Assembly: GCA_037445225.1 (NCBI GenBank)
Contig: JBBIKW010000001.1
Span: 1 to 64,000, forward strand
Direction of reading: 5' to 3'
Length of the DNA stretch: 64,000 nt
DNA from: M3007 sp037445225
GTDB taxonomy: Bacteria > Bacteroidota > Bacteroidia > Chitinophagales > Saprospiraceae
Shown: positions 46,360 through 55,331 of the stretch, piece by piece
Numbering within the stretch: position 1 is the first letter of the stretch
Layout of the letters: each line of letters starts with the position of its first letter
Translations under genes and position numbers: made by a program
Notes under the pieces: generated by a model
Seen by the model: only the letters and a program-made list of their open reading frames with translations
What the model was told of the DNA's origin: nothing
Database searches by the model: none

Positions 46360-46387
46360 ATAAAAATGTTCGGCTTCTCCGAAGCCG
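46360..46387 (-). repeat. Short palindromic element, copy B
   Basis: Read on the minus strand, CGGCTTCGGAGAAGCCG is followed by AACATTTTTAT. The hairpin core GGCTTCGGAGAAGCC is identical to copy C at 60369-60383. With copy A it makes an inverted pair about 50 bases apart, as REP-type elements often do. Confidence 0.65.
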
Positions 46388-46541
46388 CGGTTGAAGAGTG
46401 CGTCTGTTCGATTAGAAAAGTCCTAATACTCGCCCTATCTTTTTGCAGCGTGACCAGCGGTGCTCCTAAGGAGAGCTGCTTTTCAGAGCGGTACCATTTG
46501 GAAAGAAGCTGCGCAATAGCCGCCTCGGCTACGAGCAGGCG

Positions 46542-48626
46542 TCAAATTACAGTTAGTCTGCTAGAGTAAACGAGTGTGTTGTTTTTGTCGAAGATTCGCA
46601 CCACGTATACACCTCGAGATAGGTGACTTACGGGTAACTTCTCGTTGGGACAGATAGATCGCTTCATACACAGCCGTCCTTGTGTGTCGTATAGCGCTAT
46701 CCGATAAGAATCGTCGGGCAGCCCACTCATTGCGAAGTAGTCCTGCGTGGGATTGGGGTATATTCTCACTGCCCTGTCGTGCGCTGTAGGACCTTGGTGT
46801 GAAACGATATCGTCGAAGTAAATTTTCAGGAGGCTCCCACAGTTGATGAGGTAGTCATCGGACCTTCTTATGATCAGATAATGCGTATCTTTCTTTGACG
46901 ACAGCCGGCTCAAAGAGAAAGTTTTGATCTGTTCTCCGGCATTGAAGGTAACGATACTGTCGACAGACCAGTCCGAGGGATGCCCTCCATTTCTATCCAC
47001 CGGAATTAAGTGGATCTGAAGGGTCGCTGGAGCGGGCGCATCCAAGGCAATAGGCACTTGTACGCTTTGAGCCGCCCCGACGCGGACAGAGTCTACGCCA
47101 AACTGCACGAGCGGTTTGTCGGCGGTTTGGGTCCAGTTCAGACCGCTTGCAAGGCTGCCGTTCGTGATATCCGGAACCGAATACGCCTTTTGTACATTGC
47201 CGAAGAAGTAGGCGTTCGAGAGCAAGGTGCCGTTGCTGTAGAGCAGGTGACCCAGGGAAGAGTTTGCGCGCGTTTTCTCAAAGCTGTTGCAGCTTATTTG
47301 CACATCGGCGATGGTGTCGCCCACGTAGATGCCGGAGCGAAATCCGGTAAATAAGTTTGCCGAGCTGCTTGCAGCATTTTCGATGCTGTTGCCGGTGATG
47401 ACCGCATGGGTTAATTTAAAGTCGAAGTTCATCCCTGGGCCATTGCTGTTTTTGATCGCGTTGTTCAATATGTAGGTGTTTTGCACATCTACCCCTTTGT
47501 AGTTGTTGTCGCCCATTCGGATGCCGCTGGAATAGCGCGACCTCAGTGCATCATCGATGGGCTCCCCGACAAACACTATTTCATTATTGAAAATGTACAG
47601 GCTGTCGATGTCTAAATCTCGGTTTCGCTCGAACACGATGCCGGCTCCGCCGTCGTAGAAATCGTAGTCCTTCCAGCCGAGGGCATTGATCTCGATCTTG
47701 TTTTCGAAGATCCGGATATCCTTTAAACCATTGGAGGCCAATGGATTGGAGGAGGAAGAAGACCAAAGCACTATCCCATTCATCACATCTAAAAAGGTAT
47801 TGTGGCAATAGGTCTGGTTGAACGACGGATACAGTTCGGAAAACCCGGTGGCGTTGATGCCGTAGGGATAAGCGACGATGGTGTTGTTGCGCACTACCTG
47901 ATTGGAGCCGTGTATTTCAATAGCTGTTCGAGCTGCTTTTGTACCTGGGCCCAAGAGAGAATGGAAGTAATTGTTTTCCACCAGAAAACGGTCGCCATTG
48001 GTATAGATGCTCGAATGATCCCATTCTACATTGGCATCGCCGATGTGGGTAAATTCGTTGTTTCGGATGACGATGTTCTCTGTTATTCCGTTGAAGACGA
48101 CACACCATACGCCCTTGTGATGGGTGAATCGGCAGTCTTCGATGAGGTAATTCTTGCCTAAGAAGATCCGGAAGATACTTCTCTTGCCGCTGTTCAGTAT
48201 ATTCGGATCGGCAATCGGGTTGTTTGCACCATTGGCATCAAAACACAGATGACGGAGTTGGATATTGTCTATTGGGTGAAAACTCGGATTGTTGCCGATT
48301 ATGGCATCGAAGTTGGGCGCGTTGTCTTGCAGTTTTATCACAGAAACGTCTCTGCTGACACCTACCAACGCAATATTGTCGTACAGTTTCAGACAGATGA
48401 CTTGCTGCGGATTGGCGTTGGGCACAGGGCTCACGATATAGGTTCCTGCCGGGAAAAATACCGTCCCGCCCCCATTGTTGTTTGCGTAGTCTATGGCATT
48501 TTGGATGGCAGCCCGGTCGTCTGTAGCGCCATCTCCGGTAGCCCCAAAGTCGACCACATTTACCACTACCTGAGCGTGTAGACCCTGCGCGTAGAGAAGT
48601 AACAGCAGCATTTTTCTGTAGCACAT
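46542..48626 (-). CDS. Secreted right-handed beta-helix (pectate-lyase superfamily) protein with T9SS-like C-terminus
   Basis: 694 residues with a short signal peptide (MCYRKMLLLLLYAQGLHA). Residues about 20-60 carry the Pectate_lyase_3 start VVDFGATGDGATDDRAAIQNA followed by GGGTVFFPAGTYIVS; that phrase is cut here to stay short and continues as AIDYANNNGG. The body, to about 470, is a parallel beta-helix with many Asn-rich turns (IRNNEFTHI, VENNYF, VRNNTIVAYPYG). A beta-sandwich region follows, and the last 80 residues resemble a type A sorting domain (RIYPNPTQDYFAMSGLP, LSRGVYVVRIF). Such folds bind or cleave polysaccharides outside the cell. Catalytic residues cannot be assigned by eye, so lyase or hydrolase activity is unproven. 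Confidence 0.85.
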   Translation of the reverse strand: MCYRKMLLLLLYAQGLHAQVVVNVVDFGATGDGATDDRAAIQNAIDYANNNGGGTVFFPAGTYIVSPVPNANPQQVICLKLYDNIALVGVSRDVSVIKLQDNAPNFDAIIGNNPSFHPIDNIQLRHLCFDANGANNPIADPNILNSGKRSIFRIFLGKNYLIEDCRFTHHKGVWCVVFNGITENIVIRNNEFTHIGDANVEWDHSSIYTNGDRFLVENNYFHSLLGPGTKAARTAIEIHGSNQVVRNNTIVAYPYGINATGFSELYPSFNQTYCHNTFLDVMNGIVLWSSSSSNPLASNGLKDIRIFENKIEINALGWKDYDFYDGGAGIVFERNRDLDIDSLYIFNNEIVFVGEPIDDALRSRYSSGIRMGDNNYKGVDVQNTYILNNAIKNSNGPGMNFDFKLTHAVITGNSIENAASSSANLFTGFRSGIYVGDTIADVQISCNSFEKTRANSSLGHLLYSNGTLLSNAYFFGNVQKAYSVPDITNGSLASGLNWTQTADKPLVQFGVDSVRVGAAQSVQVPIALDAPAPATLQIHLIPVDRNGGHPSDWSVDSIVTFNAGEQIKTFSLSRLSSKKDTHYLIIRRSDDYLINCGSLLKIYFDDIVSHQGPTAHDRAVRIYPNPTQDYFAMSGLPDDSYRIALYDTQGRLCMKRSICPNEKLPVSHLSRGVYVVRIFDKNNTLVYSSRLTVI

Positions 48627-48804
48627 AATCTAATAATTTGTATGCCTAGTGGTAATGTCCGATTTCTGCGAAATTACGGAAAACAGTATGCCCGCAGGTC
48701 GATTGCATCGTTCTACAAAGACAGCGAAAGATTCGCCCGTGCTTGGTGAGGCAAAGAGCACTCAACCAAAATGCTTCCCGCCTTATTGGACTTTGCGCAC
48801 CCCT

Positions 48805-51306
48805 CTACTGTGCCTTAACCACCTTTTGCTGCCAGAGTACTTGTCGGCCGTCGGTTACCTGTAGCCAGTAGACACCGGCGAGCAGGCTGCCCGGCGTTAT
48901 AGCCTGCACCGGCTCTGCGGCAGGCCCTTCGGCCAGCGGGTTGGCAAAGACGAGGCGTCCGTAGGCGTCGCTTAGGCGCACCCAAAGCGAGGTCTCGTTG
49001 GTGCCGAGGCCCTGCAAAAAGATGCGTTCCCGGAAGGGGTTGGGCCAAGCACGGAACAGCTGTTCTGCTGCCGGCAAGGGGATGCTGCGCACCGGGCTGT
49101 ATTGGACGCTGCCGTCTTGGTCTTCCATGCGCAGACGGTAGTACCACGTCCTTCCCAACGGCAGGGCTTCATCTGTCCAGGTGTAGTCGGCGCCTCTTTG
49201 GGCAGTTCCCTGGGCCATCACCTTTCCGATGGTGTGAAAGGTCTTCGCATCGCTCGACCGCTCGATGTGGTAGGCGTAGAAGTTGGCTTCGGAGGTGCTG
49301 CGCCACTTCAGTTGGACGTCCTGTATGCCCGAGCGCTCGACGTCGAAGTGCACCAGCTCAGCCGGAAAGACGGCGCCTTGCACCCAGACGGCATAGCTGC
49401 GCGCGGGCACTTTGAGGTTCACCCAGTAGCCGCTGCCCACGGTGAACGTCGGGGTGGTGGTGCTGCCGGCCACCTTGTTGAACTGCGTGCCCACGGGGAA
49501 GTTGCTCCCGTCGATGGTGTGGTCTACGTCGAGCGGCTCGCCGGCAAAGTTGATGCACACCAACACATCTTTTCCGGCGATGCCGCCCTTGAGCTGGTAG
49601 AGCAGCGTCGTATGCGGATAACCGCTGTGGTAGGTGGAGGAGTATCCGCTGCCGGCCTTACTCAAGTAGGAGCGCTCATCGCTCTGATAGATGTAGTCTT
49701 TGTGCACCTGGATCAGGCTGTCGATTTGCGGCTTCAGGTACACGTTTGGGTAGTTAGGTACGGCCTTGCCGAAATACTCGGGATAGAAGACGCAGGGCAG
49801 TCCCACCTGGTTATTCGTCAGAATGTAGGCGTAGGCCAACATGGGGTCGTTTTGGATGGGCTCTCCCGCGTGGCGGTAGTCGTGGTTGTTGACAAAGGTC
49901 ACCACGTTAAAGCCGGAGGCGCCGGCGGCGTCGACCATGCCGGCAGAGAAGACGTTTCGGACGTCGTACGCATACGTGTCGCAGGCATCCTTGAGGGCTT
50001 GGCGCAAGCTGAAGTCGAAAGCGCGGATGTGCGCCGTAGAGGCGCCTTTTTGCGCGTCTACCTGGTTCACCCAGTTTTTCAATTTGTTGGGGTCGGTATC
50101 GAGGTATTCCCCGACGACCATGTCCGGCTGGATGCTCGGACTGCCGGTGGCTAAGTTGTCCAAGATGAGCCCTACGAAGTCCGGGGGAAAGTGTTTGACG
50201 GCATCTAAGCGATAGCCGCGTATGCCGGCGTTGGTCCACAGCCAGCGCGTCCAGTCGGTGTACATCGTTTGGGTGCTGGGGATGTCTTGGTCGACGTCGT
50301 AGAAAAACCACAGCCAATCCCAGTCGCCCTCGAGCCAAGTGGTGCTGGCGTTGGTGCTGTTGGGGCGGAAGTTTTCGAAGTTGGCCGCACCCTGGCCGCT
50401 GGGCATGCTGGTGAAGTCCGTCCAGGTCTGGTAGATGAGCTGGTTGACAATGTCCGCGTTGGCGTTAGCGCTCCACAGGCCATAGATGCGGTGGTCGGAA
50501 TAGTCGCCGTTGAGGTTGGTCAGGTATATGAAGAGCGTATCGCCGGCCGGGTTGAAGTGGCTGCTTTGGAGGTTGAGGTGAAACTCGTCTACCTTGCACC
50601 CCATAGCGTCTACGTGGGCGTTCCAGTTTCTGCCTAAGGTGATGGTGTTGTTGCCCTCCCAGCAGTCGCCGCCGCCGTTGGGTTCAGACTCATAGGCGTC
50701 GGGCTGGTTTTGCCAGCCTACGGTCTTGGTTTCCATGTATACCTTGTAGGGCTTATCGAAGAAGCGACTGCTGCCCGTCTTCGAGCTAATCTTGAAGTAG
50801 TAGTTGCCGGCTCCGTTGCCCGAAGCGCCGCCCAAGGGCAAAGCGCAGCGGAAGCGGTCGGAGGGGAAAGGGTTTTTGTAGTCTTCGTAGTGGACGGTGA
50901 TGTAATCGCGCACGGCGGGATTGTGCTCGGGTCTTCCGCCGTCGCGGTGGTTGTACACCACATCGGCCACTGGCGAGATGCCGTTGGCGGAGAGGCTGGC
51001 GACCAACGCGTCCAACTTGGCGCGCGTACCAAAACCTGTCGGCCCACCGTACTGACCCAAATCGTACAAATCCCTCGGGTCGTATCCGTTGCTGCACGCC
51101 CCCGAGCTAGCCTTGCTCAGCGGCGGCAACCACAAGAAGGTAAACTTTCCCGACATCTGACTCACCTTGCTCTGCAGGGTGTCGACCCAACTAAAGCCGT
51201 TGCACGTCTTAGGGTAGTCCCAATACCACCCTTGCAGCATGAAATCCTGCGCTTTTACTCCAAAGGAAAGTAAACACAGCAGCAGAAAGGTATAGCGTCT
51301 GTTCAT
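48805..51306 (-). CDS. Secreted GH13 alpha-amylase with T9SS sorting domain
   Basis: 833 residues with a signal peptide (MNRRYTFLLLCLLSFGVKA). The GH13 barrel (about 22-500) shows the conserved regions DVVYNHR, GYRLDAVKHF (nucleophile Asp), VVGEYLD (acid/base Glu) and FVNNHDYR (transition-state Asp). A beta-sandwich C-domain follows (about 520-620). Next is an FN3-like stretch with the common LKWRSTSEANFYAYHIERS, and a type A sorting domain (RAWPNPFRERIFLQGL) ends the protein. It hydrolyses alpha-1,4-glucans such as starch outside the cell or on its surface. The SusCD pair 30 kb away could import the products, but that is speculative. The gene is transcribed alone. Confidence 0.94.
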   Translation of the reverse strand: MNRRYTFLLLCLLSFGVKAQDFMLQGWYWDYPKTCNGFSWVDTLQSKVSQMSGKFTFLWLPPLSKASSGACSNGYDPRDLYDLGQYGGPTGFGTRAKLDALVASLSANGISPVADVVYNHRDGGRPEHNPAVRDYITVHYEDYKNPFPSDRFRCALPLGGASGNGAGNYYFKISSKTGSSRFFDKPYKVYMETKTVGWQNQPDAYESEPNGGGDCWEGNNTITLGRNWNAHVDAMGCKVDEFHLNLQSSHFNPAGDTLFIYLTNLNGDYSDHRIYGLWSANANADIVNQLIYQTWTDFTSMPSGQGAANFENFRPNSTNASTTWLEGDWDWLWFFYDVDQDIPSTQTMYTDWTRWLWTNAGIRGYRLDAVKHFPPDFVGLILDNLATGSPSIQPDMVVGEYLDTDPNKLKNWVNQVDAQKGASTAHIRAFDFSLRQALKDACDTYAYDVRNVFSAGMVDAAGASGFNVVTFVNNHDYRHAGEPIQNDPMLAYAYILTNNQVGLPCVFYPEYFGKAVPNYPNVYLKPQIDSLIQVHKDYIYQSDERSYLSKAGSGYSSTYHSGYPHTTLLYQLKGGIAGKDVLVCINFAGEPLDVDHTIDGSNFPVGTQFNKVAGSTTTPTFTVGSGYWVNLKVPARSYAVWVQGAVFPAELVHFDVERSGIQDVQLKWRSTSEANFYAYHIERSSDAKTFHTIGKVMAQGTAQRGADYTWTDEALPLGRTWYYRLRMEDQDGSVQYSPVRSIPLPAAEQLFRAWPNPFRERIFLQGLGTNETSLWVRLSDAYGRLVFANPLAEGPAAEPVQAITPGSLLAGVYWLQVTDGRQVLWQQKVVKAQ

Positions 51307-51724
51307 GGCGATCTCATTTTTAGATATACTTAGTGTAAATTGTACGCTACGGCAAAGTTAATATTAGATCGTTTTTTTTATCACTACCTTATTTCGGGGC
51401 GGCGACTTTTATTGGAAACAAAAAATTTTACTCTGCCCGCCTTAGCCCAGTTAAAAAGAGAAACCGTCTGTGTACAGGTGCAGCGATGCTGCCGCAGCGA
51501 ACGGCTAAAGGTGCAGACAACTATCTCGGCACCTCGGTGTTATTGGAGCAGTGCGAGTGCCTTTGGGGCGCTGCGGGTTAATGCGAATTTTTTGCATCAG
51601 AATCGCGACAATTCTTTTGCGCTGCAAACAGAAAGAGATGCGTACTTTGCGCGAACATTGCGCGCCGCAGCCCAGCGTCGAGCGCCTTTGAATAAGAACC
51701 ACCCACCGCGTCTGTTATTGAGCC
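51307..51724. other. 418-base divergent intergenic region
   Basis: This lies between the amylase (minus) and lipA (plus) genes. It holds the amylase -7 element and, 76 bases before lipA, a weak candidate promoter: TTTTG at 51615-51619 and TACTTTG at 51643-51649, the latter one base short of the consensus. A 130-residue frame at 51340-51732 has no recognisable features and is not called. Confidence 0.5.
51353..51360 (-). promoter_or_regulatory. -7 promoter element of the amylase gene
   Basis: TAACTTTG on the minus strand matches TAnnTTTG, predicting a leader of about 40 bases to the ATG at 51306. The sequence upstream is AT-rich; no clear -33 TTG is seen. Confidence 0.45.
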
Positions 51725-52606
51725 ATGCTTGAACTGCCTGTTGTCAACGTCTCTTCGGCCACCCCTAGGACCAAACGCCCCGACTGGTTGAAGGTGCGCC
51801 TACCTATGGGCGAGAAATACCGAATGGTGCGCAGCATCGTGGACGAGTTTCAGCTGCACACCATCTGCCAAAGCGGCAACTGCCCCAATATGGGCGAATG
51901 TTGGGGCGCCGGAACGGCGACCTTCATGATCTTGGGCAACGTGTGCACGCGCTCCTGTTCGTTTTGCGCAGTGAAGACGGGGCGGCCGACCGAATACGAC
52001 GAAGACGAGCCACGCCGCGTAGCCGAGGCCATCTGGCTCATGGGCGTCAAGCACGCCGTCATCACCTCCGTCAACCGCGACGAGCTCAAAGACCGCGGCG
52101 CCGAGATCTGGTACCGCACCGTGCGCGCCGTCAAGGAGCGCTGCCCGCAGACGACCATCGAGACGCTCATCCCGGATACAAAGGCCAACTGGGAGGCGTT
52201 GGAGCGCATGATCAGCGCCGGTCAAGAGGTGGTCAGCCACAACATGGAGACGGTGCAGCGCCTATACCGAAAGGTGCGCCCGCAGGCCAAATACGAGCGC
52301 AGCTTGGAGCAAATACGCCGCATCAAGGCCTACGGCAAGCGCACCAAGAGCGGCATCATGGTTGGCTTGGGCGAAACGCGGGAAGAGGTCTTCCAGCTCA
52401 TGGACGACCTGTTGGATAACGGCTGCGACATCCTGACCATTGGACAGTACCTGCAACCGACGCGCATGCACTTAGAGGTGGTGGAGTTCGTCCATCCGGA
52501 GGTCTTCGAGCAATATCGCGAGGTAGGATTGGCCAAGGGCTTCAAGTACGTAGAGAGTGGGCCGCTGGTGCGCTCTAGCTATCACGCCGAGCGCCACGTC
52601 TTTTAG
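51725..52606 (+). CDS. lipA: Lipoyl synthase
   Basis: 293 residues, normal length. It has both iron-sulfur cluster motifs: the auxiliary CQSGNCPNMGECW and the radical-SAM CTRSCSFCAV. LNAL-type features end in the C-terminal GPLVRSSYHAE, which carries the conserved RSSYHA. The enzyme inserts two sulfur atoms into octanoyl groups on the E2 and H proteins, giving the lipoyl cofactor of pyruvate and 2-oxoglutarate dehydrogenases. The TIGR01777 gene begins 12 bases after its stop, and fumarylacetoacetase follows, so the three may be co-transcribed. Confidence 0.97.
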   Translation: MLELPVVNVSSATPRTKRPDWLKVRLPMGEKYRMVRSIVDEFQLHTICQSGNCPNMGECWGAGTATFMILGNVCTRSCSFCAVKTGRPTEYDEDEPRRVAEAIWLMGVKHAVITSVNRDELKDRGAEIWYRTVRAVKERCPQTTIETLIPDTKANWEALERMISAGQEVVSHNMETVQRLYRKVRPQAKYERSLEQIRRIKAYGKRTKSGIMVGLGETREEVFQLMDDLLDNGCDILTIGQYLQPTRMHLEVVEFVHPEVFEQYREVGLAKGFKYVESGPLVRSSYHAERHVF

Positions 52607-52618
52607 TGCAGCTGCGAT

Positions 52619-53527
52619 ATGGGAAAAACCGTCTTGATAGCGGGGGGTAGCGGCTTTATTGGCAGTCGCCTGGTGGCCATGCTTCAAGAGCGCGGCTATG
52701 CAGTGCGGGTACTGACGCGCTCGCCGCGCGCTGAACACCACTTCGCGTGGGACCCTATGGCAGGGCGCATTAGCGACGAGGCTGTGCGCGGCGCAGCGGT
52801 AGTCATCAACTTGGCCGGAGCCGGCATTGCGGATAAGCGCTGGACGCCCGCGCGCAAAGCGCTTATCGTAGACAGCCGCGTGCAGAGCACACACACACTG
52901 CGCGAAGCCTTTCAGCGGCTCAACCACCAGCCCGAAGTGTACGTGGCCGCCTCCGCCATCGGCTACTACGGCAACTCGGGTGAGTGCTGGATGCGCGAGG
53001 GCGACCCTCCTGCCGACCAGAGCTTTTTGAGCACTTCCACCGCCGCCTGGGAACAAGCCACCGAAACGGTCAGTGCTCTCGGCATCCGCACCGCCGTCCT
53101 CCGCATCGGCATCGTATTGGAGCAGTCGGGAGGCGCCCTGCGCGAAATCATCCGCCCCTTGCGCTTCGGTATTGGCGCCTACTTCGGTGACGGGCAAGCT
53201 TGGTATTCGTGGATACACCGCGACGACGTGTGCCGCATGGTGCTGTGGGCAATGGAACATCCGCAGGCCGAAGGCATCTACAACGCCGTGGCCCCACACC
53301 CTGTGCGCAACCGCGACTTGGTGCGGGCTACTGCTCGCGCCATGGGCAGAAGGGCGCTCCTCGTACCTGCGCCCTCCTTTGCCTTGCGCCTGTTGTTGGG
53401 CGAGATGGCCAGCGTCGTCCTGCACAGCACCCGCGTCTCGGCAGAAAAGATCCTGCAGGCGGGATTTTCTTTTCAATACCCGCACGTAGAAGCGGCCTTG
53501 CAGCAGATTTTTGCGGCCAAGCCTTAG
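52619..53527 (+). CDS. TIGR01777-family NAD(P)-dependent epimerase
   Basis: 302 residues. The N-terminal Rossmann motif is GGSGFIGSRLVAMLQERGY. Further signatures are INLAGAGIADKRWT, SAIGYYGNSGE and SWIHRDDVCRMVLWAM. This is the extended short-chain dehydrogenase family TIGR01777 (SDR39U1), common in bacteria. Its substrate is unknown; some relatives are linked to cell division or sugar nucleotide metabolism on weak grounds. It is second of three genes after lipA, with gaps of 12 and 33 bases. Confidence 0.9.
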   Translation: MGKTVLIAGGSGFIGSRLVAMLQERGYAVRVLTRSPRAEHHFAWDPMAGRISDEAVRGAAVVINLAGAGIADKRWTPARKALIVDSRVQSTHTLREAFQRLNHQPEVYVAASAIGYYGNSGECWMREGDPPADQSFLSTSTAAWEQATETVSALGIRTAVLRIGIVLEQSGGALREIIRPLRFGIGAYFGDGQAWYSWIHRDDVCRMVLWAMEHPQAEGIYNAVAPHPVRNRDLVRATARAMGRRALLVPAPSFALRLLLGEMASVVLHSTRVSAEKILQAGFSFQYPHVEAALQQIFAAKP

Positions 53528-53560
53528 TCGCCCTTGGGCTGCAAACCGACCTCTAACGCT

Positions 53561-54784
53561 ATGCACACCTGGTTGCCCGTTCCTCCGGCCTCTGACTTTT
53601 CCGTGCACAATCTTCCCTTCGGCATCTTTGAAGCGCCCGACCGGCGTCCGCGCGCAGGCGTTGCCATTGGCCACCACGTTATCGACCTGGTGGCCGCAGC
53701 GGAACGCGGGCTTTTTGGCAAGCGCCGCTTTTTTCGCCAGCTCTTCGAGCAGCCTACGCTCAACGCCTTCATCGCCCAGGGAAAACCCGTTGCTCGGCAC
53801 GTGCGTCGGCGACTCCAGCGATGGCTGTGTACCGCTGAAGCGCCCGAAGACGCGGCGGCGATCTTGGTAGAACGCCCGCGCGTGCGCATGCACCTGCCGC
53901 TTCAAATAGGCGACTACACCGACTTCTACAGTAGCCTCGAACACGCCACCAACGTAGGCAAGATGTTCCGCCCCGACAACCCGCTGCTGCCCAACTGGCG
54001 CTGGCTGCCCGTGGGCTACCACGGGCGCTCCTCCAGCATCGTCGTCGACGGCACCTCCATCCGCCGACCGCACGGCCAAATCCTGCCCAAAGGCAGCGAC
54101 ACGCCCATCTTCTCCGCCTCTCAACAGCTCGACTTCGAACTCGAAGTCGCCTTTGTCATCGGCAAAGACAGCGCGCTGGGCGCGCCCATACCCATAGAAG
54201 CAGCAGAAGACTACATCTTCGGACTGGTGCTGTTCAACGACTGGAGCGCGCGTGACATCCAGCGCTGGGAATACGTGCCCTTAGGCCCTTTTTTGGGCAA
54301 AAACTTCGCCTCCTCCATCTCGCCCTGGATCGTGCCCTTGGAGGCACTCCAACCCTTTCGCGTCGAAGGGCCCAAGCAAGACCCACCCCCACTGGAATAC
54401 CTGCGCGCGTCGGGAGCCCGCCATTTCGACGTGCACTTAGAGGTAAGCCTCCGCACAACAGCAGGAGCTGAGACGGTTATCTCCCGCTCCAACATGCGCT
54501 ATCTGTACTGGTCTATGGCGCAGCAGCTGGCCCACCACACCGTCAACGGCTGCAACGTGCGCGTGGGCGACCTGATGGCCTCGGGCACCATCAGTGGCCC
54601 CACTCCCGACAGCTGCGGCTCCTTGCTCGAATTAGCATGGGGCGGGCAGCGCCCCATTCACCTGGCAGACGGCTCCACGCGCACCTTTCTGCTCGACGGC
54701 GACACCATCACCTTGCGCGGCTGGGCCCAAAAAGGCGCCGTGCGCGTGGGCTTCGGCCAAGTCGGCGGCACCATCATTCCCTGA
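53561..54784 (+). CDS. fahA: Fumarylacetoacetase
   Basis: 407 residues from the ATG at 53561 (MHTWLPVPPASDFSVHNLPFG). A TTG at 53534 in the same frame is less likely. The metal and active-site regions of FAH are intact: DYTDFYSSLEHATNVG (metal Asp and the catalytic His), FELEVAFVIG (two metal Glu) and LFNDWSARDIQRWEY (metal Asp). It cleaves 4-fumarylacetoacetate to fumarate and acetoacetate, the last step of tyrosine and phenylalanine breakdown. The other pathway genes are not in the window. Its 3' end overlaps the convergent GNAT gene by 11 bases. Confidence 0.95.
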   Translation: MHTWLPVPPASDFSVHNLPFGIFEAPDRRPRAGVAIGHHVIDLVAAAERGLFGKRRFFRQLFEQPTLNAFIAQGKPVARHVRRRLQRWLCTAEAPEDAAAILVERPRVRMHLPLQIGDYTDFYSSLEHATNVGKMFRPDNPLLPNWRWLPVGYHGRSSSIVVDGTSIRRPHGQILPKGSDTPIFSASQQLDFELEVAFVIGKDSALGAPIPIEAAEDYIFGLVLFNDWSARDIQRWEYVPLGPFLGKNFASSISPWIVPLEALQPFRVEGPKQDPPPLEYLRASGARHFDVHLEVSLRTTAGAETVISRSNMRYLYWSMAQQLAHHTVNGCNVRVGDLMASGTISGPTPDSCGSLLELAWGGQRPIHLADGSTRTFLLDGDTITLRGWAQKGAVRVGFGQVGGTIIP

Positions 54785-55331
54785 CCTCGAGGGCGCCCAC
54801 CTTTCGGCGCATGAGCCAGTCGGGCTGCGGGTCGTCGCCGACCCAGAAGATCTCGGTGCCAAACACCGAAAAGCCGTTCTTTTGGTAAAAGCGGATGGCC
54901 TGCAGCGCCTCCTGCCAGACGCTCAGCCACAGCCAAGAGGCACCGCACTGGCGAGCGCGCTCCTCGGCAAACGCCAAAAGCGCAGCACCGATGCCTTCGC
55001 CCTGCCAAGGGCGCGCGACGTAAATGCGCTCGATATGTACCGGCAGGCCAGACCAAAGCGCGGCTTGCCCTACAGAGGAGGCTGCGGGCAGCCGTCCGAT
55101 GTTGAGCTTGAGATAGGCGATGGGACGCTCGCCCCGCTGTCCAAAATAAAACTCGGTGCCGGGGGTAAGCATCTCCGCCGCCAAGCGCTCCGGCGTAAAA
55201 TGGGCTCGGCAATACGCCTCAAAGTGCACGGGATCGTTTTGCGCCTGCCAAGCATCGCGGAACGTCTCTTCGGCTAAGCGGCGCAAGACGGGCAACTGAT
55301 CGGCATCCACTCGGCGTATCGAAAAGCTCAC
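54774..55331 (-). CDS. GNAT-family N-acetyltransferase
   Basis: 185 residues from the GTG at 55329-55331 (MSFSIRRVDADQLPVLRRL). That GTG overlaps the dapB stop as GTGA, which suggests translational coupling; the same frame runs further upstream but only as a shadow of dapB. GNAT features are the acceptor strand IAYLKLNIG, IERIYVARPWQGEGIGAALLAFA (motif A, acetyl-CoA loop QGEGIG) and AIRFYQKNGFSVFG (motif B). These enzymes acetylate amines of small molecules or proteins; the substrate is unknown. The position after dapB does not by itself prove a role in lysine synthesis. Confidence 0.92.
   Translation of the reverse strand: MSFSIRRVDADQLPVLRRLAEETFRDAWQAQNDPVHFEAYCRAHFTPERLAAEMLTPGTEFYFGQRGERPIAYLKLNIGRLPAASSVGQAALWSGLPVHIERIYVARPWQGEGIGAALLAFAEERARQCGASWLWLSVWQEALQAIRFYQKNGFSVFGTEIFWVGDDPQPDWLMRRKVGALEVRE

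Larger units (their letters stand above)
46286..46541. other. Non-coding stretch with two inverted palindromic elements
   Basis: About 255 bases between the FGE-like remnant and the pectate-lyase-fold gene. It holds two short hairpin elements in opposite orientation (46289-46313 and 46360-46387). The rest has no recognisable gene and looks like decayed or spacer sequence. Confidence 0.55.

Noticed and set aside
51340..51732. 130-residue plus-strand frame before lipA
   Set aside because: It has no domain or signal peptide, its composition is unlike a protein, and it crosses the amylase promoter and the lipA start.
52472..54124. 550-residue minus-strand frame opposite lipA, the epimerase and fumarylacetoacetase
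   Set aside because: It is antisense to three well-supported genes and has the Gly/Arg/Val-rich makeup of a shadow frame.
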